DNA of 10,313 nt, taken from assembly GCA_050943225.1 (NCBI GenBank), contig JBMNOT010000066.1, positions 1-10,313 of the forward strand, read 5' to 3'. Of this stretch, positions 5,455 to 10,313 are shown piece by piece. Each line of letters begins with the position of its first letter. Positions within the stretch are counted from its first letter, which is position 1. The translations under genes and the position numbers were made by a program. The DNA is from SZUA-584 sp050943225. Its GTDB lineage: Bacteria; Bacillota; Clostridia; Christensenellales; SZUA-584. The notes under the pieces were generated by a model. It was not told the origin of the DNA. It worked only from the letters and a program-made list of their open reading frames with translations, and ran no database searches.

Positions 5455-6693
5455 ATGAAAATCATTTTTGCCATCATCGAGATCGCCGCGTTCGGGAGCG
5501 CCACCTGGCTGGCCGCGGCGCGCTTTTTTCGCCGGGACGACGGCGGCAGCGCTACGCCTGTACGGCTGGGCGCGAAAACGACAGCTTTTCTCTTCGCCGC
5601 GGCGCTGGCTTCCCGTATCGTGCTGCTGCTTTTGTGCTGGGGCGCGGCGAACCTTTCGGGCTCCGGCCAGCCGCTCGCCGAAACATGGAGCCGGTGGGAC
5701 GCGCTGCAATACCTGCGTATCGCCACCCAGGGCTATTACGATGCGGCGGACGGCTGGATCCGCATCGTGTTTTTTCCGCTGTATCCCGCTGCGGTGCGTC
5801 TTCTCAACCTCTTTATCGGCCACGAGCACATCGCGGCGCTCGCGGTATCGTGGCTGTGCCTTGGCGGCGCGTGCGTCTTTTTGTATAAGCTGGTGCTGCT
5901 GGACGCGGACGCGGCGGCGGCGCGGCGGGCCGTCAAATTCCTGCTGCTGTTTCCCGTCACCGTGTTTCTGGGCGCGCCATTCTCGGAATCCATGTTCCTG
6001 CTGCTATCGCTGGCGTGCGTCTACTTTGCGCGCACCGGCCGGTTTCTGGCGGCGTGTGCGCTGGGCGGCCTGGCGGCGCTGACGCGCAGCGTGGGCGTGC
6101 TGCTGGCCGTGCCGGTGCTGCTGGAGATGCTGGGTGCTTACGGGCTGACGCCCAAAGGGTGGAACCGGCGCGGCGCAGACTCCGTGCGGCGTTTCCTTTA
6201 CCGCGCGCCTGCTCTGCTGCTGATTCCGCTGGGCACCGCGGCGTACCTCGTGATGAACCATGCGCTCACCGGTGACGCGCTGCTGTTTCTTCAAATGCAG
6301 AGCGAGAAATGGAGCCAGAGCTTCGGCAGCTATGCCAACACGCTGGGCGTTACCTGGTCCACGCTGACAGGCGGCGACTATATACTGCGCGACAAACTGC
6401 TGCTGTGGGGCAGCCAGCTTATCGTGCTGCTCGCCGGCGCGCTGGCGCTGCCCGCAATGGCGCGGAAGCTGCGCGTGTCGTACAGCCTTTTTGCCATAGC
6501 GTATGTGTACGTCATATTTGCGCCCACGTGGCTGCTGTCCGGCTTCCGCTATTACATGGGGCTGTGGGTGCTGTACCCGGCGCTGGCGCTTGCGGCGCGG
6601 CGGGAATGGCTGGACTCTGCCCTAACCGTGCTGTTTGCGCTATTGGCGCCGGTATACGCGTATGCCTTCTCGATGGGCTGGCTGGTGTTCTGA
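5455..6693 (+). CDS. PIG-V-like mannosyltransferase family integral membrane protein (GT-C fold)
   Basis: A 412-residue, strongly hydrophobic protein with about 9-11 membrane segments. Residues 78-111 carry the family signature: a loop with RWDALQYL (80-87, Asp82 being the likely catalytic acidic residue of GT-C enzymes), then FFPLYP (106-111). PFSESMF (175-181) and LTRSVG (209-214) are also characteristic of the GPI mannosyltransferase 2/PIG-V-like group. In bacteria these enzymes transfer a sugar from a polyprenyl-phosphate donor to an acceptor on the outer side of the membrane; donor and acceptor here are unknown, and no other glycan gene is nearby to suggest one. The start ATG at 5455 has AGGTGA at 5439-5444 as a modest ribosome binding site. 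An intrinsic terminator follows. Confidence 0.85.
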   Translation: MKIIFAIIEIAAFGSATWLAAARFFRRDDGGSATPVRLGAKTTAFLFAAALASRIVLLLLCWGAANLSGSGQPLAETWSRWDALQYLRIATQGYYDAADGWIRIVFFPLYPAAVRLLNLFIGHEHIAALAVSWLCLGGACVFLYKLVLLDADAAAARRAVKFLLLFPVTVFLGAPFSESMFLLLSLACVYFARTGRFLAACALGGLAALTRSVGVLLAVPVLLEMLGAYGLTPKGWNRRGADSVRRFLYRAPALLLIPLGTAAYLVMNHALTGDALLFLQMQSEKWSQSFGSYANTLGVTWSTLTGGDYILRDKLLLWGSQLIVLLAGALALPAMARKLRVSYSLFAIAYVYVIFAPTWLLSGFRYYMGLWVLYPALALAARREWLDSALTVLFALLAPVYAYAFSMGWLVF

Positions 6694-6744
6694 TACAAAC
6701 GCAGCCTGAGAGCGCTTTGATACAGCCCATAATATTTTTTTTGC

Positions 6745-6769
6745 CAGACGGGTAAACGTCTGTTGTTTT
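6745..6769 (+). terminator. Intrinsic terminator after the PIG-V-like gene
   Basis: CAGACG (6745-6750) pairs with CGTCTG (6757-6762) around a 6-nt loop, followed by TTGTTTT. An A-rich/T-rich stretch at 6730-6742 precedes it. The stem is short (6 bp) but perfect. Confidence 0.65.
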
Positions 6770-6791
6770 ACACGTATATATGATAGACTAG

Positions 6792-6800
6792 TGATACAAT
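6792..6800 (+). promoter_or_regulatory. Candidate extended -10 element for gltS
   Basis: TGATACAAT is an extended -10 (TG, one base, TACAAT). No -35 hexamer lies at the usual distance; TTTACA at 6768-6773 would need a 21-bp spacer. The start codon at 6839 is about 38 nt downstream. It is the only promoter-like element seen between the terminator and the gene. Confidence 0.4.
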
Positions 6801-6838
6801 TATCTTTATTTTCTTGTTTGATAACCGAGGGGATTTTT

Positions 6839-8275
6839 ATGACGACAGGGCTTAACTTCTGGGATCATGGCGTTTGGGCGCTGATGATCGAACTGACCAT
6901 ACTGCTGGTGGGAATGCTGACGGCGAACATGCTGCGGCGGCTCATCAAACCGCTCAGGCAGTCGCTGATACCCAGCGCAGTGCTGGGCGGATTTCTGGTG
7001 CTGATTGGCAATCTGATCTATAGAGAGATCGCCGGCGAATCGCTGTTCGCCAAAGTGACAATGGAAACGCTGACTTACCACGGGCTGGGGCTGGGCTTTG
7101 TGGCCGTGGCGCTCAGACAGACGGAACGCGTGAAAAACCCCAAGGCCAACACCGATATATTCAACTTCGGAGTGACCACCGTATCGGGTTATCTGCTGCA
7201 GGGGCTTTTGGGCCTTGCCATAACGCTGGGGCTGTTTTACGCGATGGGCAACTGGCCAGCTTCCGGCCTGCTGCTGCCCATGGGTTACGGGCAGGGGCCG
7301 GGGCAGGCGTATAACTGGGGCCATATCTACGAGACGGCGACGGCAAATGATTTGGGGCAGTTTCAATACGGCAGCAGCTTTGGACTCACCGTGGCCGCGA
7401 TGGGCTTTATCGCCGCGAGCGTGGGCGGCGTGATATACCTGCACCGGATGAAGAGCAAGGGCTTTGTCAACCCGCGCGTCGAGAACGCCGACGAGATGGA
7501 AGACCTCTCCGCCGAGACCATCACCCGAAAGGGCGAGATACCGCTGTCGGAATCTCTGGACAAGCTGACTGTGCAGATCGGCATGGTGGTGTTCACCTAT
7601 ATGGCGGCCTATGCGTTCATGTATCTGATATCGCTTGGGCTTGATAGCTTGGGCGGCTTTTTTGCCGATACCATCAAGCCGCTGATATGGGGCTTCAACT
7701 TCCTGATCGGCACGGTTATGGCCATACTCTTCAAGCTGATACTGCGCAAGCTCACCAATAAGGGCGTCATCCGCCGCCAGTACCTCAATAACTTCATGCT
7801 GTCGCGCGTCGCCGGCGTCATGTTCGACCTCATGGTGGTGGCGAGCATCGCTGCGATCGAGCTTACCGCGTTTGCGCACAGCGAATTTATCATACCGCTG
7901 GTGGTGATATGCGTGCTGGGCGGGGTGGCCACCTATTGGCAGACAAACTTTATCTGCAAGCGGCTGTTCCCCGAATACCGGCATGAAGCGTTTCTCGCGC
8001 TGTACGGCATGCTGACCGGCACCGCCAGCACCGGCGTGATTCTGGCCCGCGAGATCGACCCGCTGTTTAAGACGCCCGCCGCGAGCAACCTCGTCTATCA
8101 GCAGCTGTGGGCCATCGTGTTTGGCTTCCCGATGCTGCTGCTGTTGGGCTTTGCGCCCAAAACCCTCGGCAACACCTGGATCACGCTGGGCGCGCTGCTG
8201 GTGCTGCTCGTGCTGATGACCGTGATACTGTTTCGGGATCAGATATTCCGCAAACGCGCGGTCAAGCGGGGCTGA
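6839..8275 (+). CDS. gltS: Sodium/glutamate symporter, GltS (ESS) family
   Basis: A 478-residue membrane transporter that by family takes up glutamate together with Na+. It shows the inverted two-repeat layout: hydrophobic segments from 11 to 200, a charged cytoplasmic loop at about 203-243, and a second set of segments from 245 to 465. The re-entrant substrate/ion loops are visible as GYGQGPGQAYNWG (149-161) in the first half and LYGMLTGTASTGV (388-400) in the second. It is longer than the Escherichia coli protein (401 residues), as is usual for this Bacillota subgroup; exact substrate specificity is therefore less certain. ATG 6839 was chosen because GAGGGGA at 6827-6833 lies 5 nt before it; the upstream GTG at 6791 has no ribosome binding site and would overlap the promoter. 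The gene faces a minus-strand gene with only one base between the stop codons. Confidence 0.88.
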   Translation: MTTGLNFWDHGVWALMIELTILLVGMLTANMLRRLIKPLRQSLIPSAVLGGFLVLIGNLIYREIAGESLFAKVTMETLTYHGLGLGFVAVALRQTERVKNPKANTDIFNFGVTTVSGYLLQGLLGLAITLGLFYAMGNWPASGLLLPMGYGQGPGQAYNWGHIYETATANDLGQFQYGSSFGLTVAAMGFIAASVGGVIYLHRMKSKGFVNPRVENADEMEDLSAETITRKGEIPLSESLDKLTVQIGMVVFTYMAAYAFMYLISLGLDSLGGFFADTIKPLIWGFNFLIGTVMAILFKLILRKLTNKGVIRRQYLNNFMLSRVAGVMFDLMVVASIAAIELTAFAHSEFIIPLVVICVLGGVATYWQTNFICKRLFPEYRHEAFLALYGMLTGTASTGVILAREIDPLFKTPAASNLVYQQLWAIVFGFPMLLLLGFAPKTLGNTWITLGALLVLLVLMTVILFRDQIFRKRAVKRG

Positions 8276-8286
8276 ATCAGCCTCGC
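8266..8286. other. Inverted repeat containing the stop codons of both convergent genes
   Basis: Bases 8266-8275 and 8277-8286 are complementary over 10 positions (one G-T) around the single base 8276. The TGA of gltS (8273-8275) and the TGA of the DUF4180 gene (TCA at 8277-8279 on the + strand) sit symmetrically at the centre. RNA from either strand could form a GC-rich hairpin with a small loop. There is no T-tract on either side, so it is not a standard terminator, although no other terminator is seen for the two genes. Confidence 0.6.
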
Positions 8287-8636
8287 CGGGTCAATTCGCT
8301 GACGGCTTCCTCAACGGAGGGCGTAAAAAGAACGTGCCCGCTCCGGTTGGATTCGCGTATAAAGGCCTTAAGGCTGTCGCTCTTAAAACCGGAGAAATCC
8401 CCGACGATGGCGGCGCGCATGCCGTAATTGACGAACTTTTGCAGCATCTCTCCCGCGAAGCCCGTTTTGAGCGAGAAGAAATCGCGAGAAAGCCGCTCCA
8501 TCGGTATGACCACCCCGGACGCGCCTTGGTATGACGCAGTTGCGATCAGATCCAGCGCGTCCTGCACGGTGGCGATAAAGCCATCTTCCAGCACCGCGGC
8601 CGTTGCGCTGCCTGCAGTTACATATCTCAATTCCAT
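8277..8636 (-). CDS. DUF4180 domain protein
   Basis: A 119-residue protein spanning a whole DUF4180 domain. Recognisable parts are DFFSLKTGFAGEMLQKFVNY (52-71), AAIVGDFS (75-82), FIRESNRSG (92-100) and the ending FTPSVEEAV (104-112). The fold is alpha/beta and soluble, with no signal peptide or membrane helix. The biochemical role of the family is not established; members often occur as single genes in Bacillota. The start is supported by AAGGAG (complement of 8647-8652), 10 nt upstream of the ATG. A promoter with 17-bp spacing lies at 8659-8687 on the same strand, so it is probably monocistronic and divergent from cotJ. Its stop codon shares an inverted repeat with that of gltS. Confidence 0.85.
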   Translation of the reverse strand: MELRYVTAGSATAAVLEDGFIATVQDALDLIATASYQGASGVVIPMERLSRDFFSLKTGFAGEMLQKFVNYGMRAAIVGDFSGFKSDSLKAFIRESNRSGHVLFTPSVEEAVSELTRRG

Positions 8637-8658
8637 TTTTTGATTCTCCTTTCAGCCC

Positions 8659-8687
8659 AACATACCATTTATTCGGCGGTAACGCAA
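8659..8687 (-). promoter_or_regulatory. Candidate promoter of the DUF4180 gene
   Basis: On the minus strand, TTGCGT (8682-8687), a 17-bp spacer, and TATGTT (8659-8664) preceded by TGG, an extended -10 arrangement. It lies 22 bp before the start codon, so the leader would be short, with the Shine-Dalgarno sequence close to the 5' end of the mRNA. Confidence 0.5.
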
Positions 8688-8716
8688 CGGCGTACTGCAC
8701 ACTATTTCTATGCTTT

Positions 8717-8724
8717 CATATGAT
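8717..8724 (+). promoter_or_regulatory. Possible sporulation-type (sigma-E-like) -10 of the cotJ operon
   Basis: CATATGAT matches six of eight positions of the Bacillus sigma-E -10 consensus CATACAMT. CotJ genes are known to be transcribed in the mother cell by sigma-E, which makes the position plausible, about 62 nt before the cotJA start. A convincing -35 element at the right distance was not found (ACTATTT at 8701-8707 is too close), so this stays tentative. Confidence 0.3.
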
Positions 8725-8738
8725 AAATATATAACTAA

Positions 8739-8756
8739 CCCTGCTTACAGACAGGG
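8739..8756 (+). other. Small hairpin in the cotJA leader
   Basis: CCCTG (8739-8743) and CAGGG (8752-8756) form a 5-bp inverted repeat with an 8-nt loop, 15 nt before the AAGGAG ribosome binding site of cotJA. It could be a 5' stabilising hairpin or an operator half-site pair; nothing further supports either. Confidence 0.3.
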
Positions 8757-8786
8757 AAAAGAGCAGAGTCAAGGAGATATGGAGAA

Positions 8787-8975
8787 ATGATGGAGAATGT
8801 CGGTATGATGGCTGCGGGGAGTACCTGTATTCCCCTGGAAACGCCCATCGAAAACGTTCGTCTCGCTCATGCTTATGTGCCCTGGCAGCTGCTGTGCGGC
8901 ACGATGTCGCCGATACAGTCGCTGAAGGCCGGCACCATATTCCCTGAACTGACTGGCCACTACGGGGTCTGGTGA
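8787..8975 (+). CDS. cotJA: Spore coat-associated protein CotJA
   Basis: A 62-residue protein with the CotJA family pattern: a short variable N terminus, then LAHAYVPWQ (26-34), then GTIFPEL (49-55) near the C terminus. CotJA is the first of three proteins that assemble into the coat of the developing endospore in Bacillus and Clostridia; its biochemical function is unknown. AAGGAG at 8771-8776 lies 10 nt before the ATG at 8787, which is followed directly by a second ATG. The gene is followed after 12 nt by cotJB in the same direction, the conserved operon order, so expression in the mother cell during sporulation is expected. Confidence 0.9.
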   Translation: MMENVGMMAAGSTCIPLETPIENVRLAHAYVPWQLLCGTMSPIQSLKAGTIFPELTGHYGVW

Positions 8976-8987
8976 GGAGGAATGGCG

Positions 8988-9263
8988 ATGAACAGAGACG
9001 AAATGCTCAATGCGCTCACGGCCATGGATTTCTATGCCGTGGACATGGCGCTTTACCTTAATACGCATCCGGACGATACCGAGGCATTGGCACGGTACAA
9101 CGCTATCGTAAACGAGGCCAACACCCTGCGCCAAAGCTATGAACAGCAATTTGGGCCGCTTTATTCTTTCCGGTCCTGCAGTGCTGCTCCATGGCAATGG
9201 ATTAACGATCCTTGGCCATGGCAGGCCCAATTCAACTTCACGCTGGGAGGAGATGATAAGTAA
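8988..9263 (+). CDS. cotJB: Spore coat protein CotJB
   Basis: A 91-residue protein with the CotJB signature: an N-terminal helical part (AMDFYAVDMALYLNTHP, 12-28), a second helix with the alternation typical of the family, and a Trp-rich end WINDPWPWQ (72-80). ATG 8988 is preferred to the in-frame ATG at 8982 because the GGAGG at 8976-8980 lies 7 nt from the former but only 1 nt from the latter. The ribosome binding site lies just after the cotJA stop, and the stop codon TAA overlaps the cotJC start by one base (TAATG). Both points suggest tight translational coupling within the operon. It is a structural coat component with no known enzyme activity. Confidence 0.9.
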   Translation: MNRDEMLNALTAMDFYAVDMALYLNTHPDDTEALARYNAIVNEANTLRQSYEQQFGPLYSFRSCSAAPWQWINDPWPWQAQFNFTLGGDDK

Positions 9264-9862
9264 TGTGGATATATGAAAAGAAGCTGGAGTACCCCATCAA
9301 GATCAAAAACCCGAACCCAAGGATGGCCAAGTATATCATCAGCCAGTACGGCGGGCCGGACGGCGAGCTTGCCGCGTCGCTCAGGTATCTCAGCCAGCGG
9401 TTTTCCATGGTGACGCCGCAGGCCAAGGCGACTCTGAACGACATTGGCACAGAGGAGCTGGCGCACCTGGAAATGATTGGCACAATGGTGAAGCAGCTCA
9501 CGGAAAAAGCGAGCGTCGAGGAGCTGGAAAGGGCGGGACTCGGCGCATATTTTACCGATCACGACAGAGCCGTCTATCCCGTCAGCGCTTCGGGAACTCC
9601 CTTTACCGCGGCTTACCTGCAGTCCAAGGGAGACCCCATTACAGACCTATACGAAGACATGGCGGCTGAACAAAAGGCCAGGTCCACATATGAATACCTG
9701 ATACAGTTAGCGGACGACCCCGACGTGATAGACCCCTTAAGGTTCCTGCGCGAAAGGGAAGTCGTCCACTTCCAGCGGTTCGGCGAGGCGCTGCGCCTCG
9801 TGCAGGATTACCTGGGCGACAGGAAACGCGTCAGCATGCGCATGCCGGATAAGAAACGATAG
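9263..9862 (+). CDS. cotJC: Spore coat protein CotJC, manganese catalase-like
   Basis: A 199-residue protein of the manganese catalase (ferritin-like four-helix bundle) family, which converts hydrogen peroxide into water and oxygen at a dinuclear manganese site. The expected ligand set is visible: Glu35 in DGELAA, Glu65 and His68 in EELAHLEM, Glu136 in AEQKAR, and Glu166/His169 in REREVVHF. All are present, so an active metal site is plausible, though CotJC proteins are mostly known as coat components. Its length is normal for CotJC and shorter than stand-alone Mn catalases, which carry an extra C-terminal part. The ATG overlaps the cotJB stop; GGGAGGAGA at 9245-9253 serves as ribosome binding site. 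A strong terminator follows. Confidence 0.93.
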   Translation: MWIYEKKLEYPIKIKNPNPRMAKYIISQYGGPDGELAASLRYLSQRFSMVTPQAKATLNDIGTEELAHLEMIGTMVKQLTEKASVEELERAGLGAYFTDHDRAVYPVSASGTPFTAAYLQSKGDPITDLYEDMAAEQKARSTYEYLIQLADDPDVIDPLRFLREREVVHFQRFGEALRLVQDYLGDRKRVSMRMPDKKR

Positions 9863-9912
9863 TCCGTCCCATGGGGCGTTTATATAGATATCTGTAATCT
9901 GTACGGATGTGT

Positions 9913-9941
9913 GCAAAAGCGGGCGATACGCCCGCTTTTGC
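9913..9941 (+). terminator. Strong intrinsic terminator of the cotJ operon
   Basis: A perfect 13-bp stem (GCAAAAGCGGGCG at 9913-9925 with 9929-9941) closes on an ATA loop. The TTTTGCTTTGCATTTT stretch serves as U-tract, and the A-run on the 5' side makes it usable in both directions. It separates cotJ from the flagellin gene. Confidence 0.9.
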
Positions 9942-9996
9942 TTTGCATTTTGATGCTGCGTATGGTAAAGGCACACTCCCGCCCAAAACAATCCAG

Positions 9997-10024
9997 TAAA
10001 GAAACTGGGCGAGAATGACGATAT
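9997..10024 (+). promoter_or_regulatory. Sigma-D/sigma-28-type flagellar promoter
   Basis: TAAA (9997-10000), a 16-bp spacer, and GACGATAT (10017-10024) fit the motility sigma factor consensus (TAAA, about 15 bp, GCCGATAA/CCGATAT), with one mismatch in the core and a spacer about one base long. The flagellin gene starts 56 nt downstream, the expected target of this sigma factor. Confidence 0.7.
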
Positions 10025-10079
10025 TTTCAATATGGCATAGTATATGCAGGGACGCTGGATATGATCACGGAGGATCGTT

Positions 10080-10313
10080 ATGCGCATCAGGAACAGCCTC
10101 ATCGCGCTGTTCATTCAACGTATCTACAATGGGCACAACAATGCGATGAGCAAAGCGACTGGACGAATATCCTCAGGCGCCCGCATCAATTCCGCGGCGG
10201 ATGATGCGGCCGGTTTGGCGATCTCCGAAAAAGTGCGCGCGCGTATCCGCAGCTTGAAAGCGGCGATGCGCAGCAGCGAAGACGGGGTCTCGCTGATACA
10301 GACGGCGGAAGGC
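10080..10313 (+). CDS. Flagellin, N-terminal part (runs off the window end)
   Basis: The first 78 codons of a flagellin, the filament subunit secreted by the flagellar type III system. The D0/D1 hallmarks are present: SSGARINSAADDAAGLAISE at 31-50, then KVRARIR and EDGVSLIQTAEG at 67-78. The first 25 residues depart from the usual MRINxNIAALN pattern (Arg4 and Phe11 where Asn is typical, and an unusual QRIYNGHNN). GGAGG at 10069-10073 lies 6 nt before the ATG, and a sigma-28-like promoter lies upstream. The variable centre and the C-terminal D0 are outside the window. It could be the main flagellin or one of several paralogues; FlgL is less likely given the close match of the ADDAAGLAIS region to flagellin. 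Confidence 0.9.
   Translation, partial: MRIRNSLIALFIQRIYNGHNNAMSKATGRISSGARINSAADDAAGLAISEKVRARIRSLKAAMRSSEDGVSLIQTAEG

Noticed and set aside
6791..6838. GTG at 6791 as start of gltS
   Set aside because: It overlaps the -10-like element, lacks a ribosome binding site and adds residues not typical of the family; ATG 6839 has a proper site.
6806..7984. Long minus-strand open frame of 392 codons opposite gltS
   Set aside because: Its composition (His, Gln, Arg rich) is that of a shadow of a hydrophobic membrane gene; the + strand carries the GltS motifs.
9980..10011. Inverted repeat CGCCCA/TGGGCG overlapping the flagellin promoter as an operator
   Set aside because: Only 6 bp with 20 bases between the arms; too weak to call without conservation.
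1..10313. CRISPR array, insertion sequence, prophage, tRNA or rRNA
   Set aside because: No regularly spaced repeats, transposase or integrase motifs, terminal inverted repeats or cloverleaf sequences were seen; all large frames belong to ordinary chromosomal families.

Overview
The window looks like chromosomal DNA of a GC-rich, endospore-forming and flagellated member of the Clostridia (Bacillota). The lineage signals are a complete cotJA-cotJB-cotJC spore coat operon, a clostridial-type nucleoside kinase fused to a TGS/ThrRS-like region, purine-rich Shine-Dalgarno sequences ahead of nearly every gene, and a flagellin gene behind a sigma-D/sigma-28 type promoter. The species cannot be named from the sequence. 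No mobile element, CRISPR array, rRNA or tRNA is visible, and no gene-free stretch exceeds 300 bases.

Left part (1-4038), all on the + strand: the 3' end of an N-acetylmuramoyl-L-alanine amidase (cell wall hydrolysis); a CNNM/CorC-HlyC family membrane protein with CBS domains (probable divalent cation export); a 541-residue nucleoside (uridine-like) kinase; and a small proline/threonine-rich lipoprotein, ending at a strong intrinsic terminator. The lipoprotein Shine-Dalgarno sequence can be masked by a hairpin.

Middle (4055-6769), + strand: a good sigma-A type promoter leads into a split gene. A 37-codon zinc-ribbon reading frame is followed, one frame over and overlapping by 20 bases, by a 278-codon frame with four 41-residue TPR-like repeats and an aromatic-rich C-terminal domain. 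This looks like one zinc-ribbon/TPR protein broken by a frameshift, or a translationally coupled pair. A terminator follows, then a 35-residue single-pass membrane peptide and a PIG-V-like GT-C mannosyltransferase, with their own terminator.

Right part (6770-10313): a GltS-family sodium/glutamate symporter runs head-on into a minus-strand DUF4180 gene with one base between the two stop codons, both inside a single inverted repeat. Divergently from the DUF4180 gene comes cotJABC, whose third product is a manganese-catalase-like coat protein, closed by a perfect 13-bp-stem terminator. A sigma-28-like promoter then drives a flagellin gene cut by the window end.

Most genes are ordinary. The items most worth a second look are the split zinc-ribbon/TPR gene with its structured leader, the Shine-Dalgarno-masking hairpin before the lipoprotein, the shared stop-codon palindrome, and the divergent start of the flagellin. 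No clearly new multi-gene system could be supported from this sequence.
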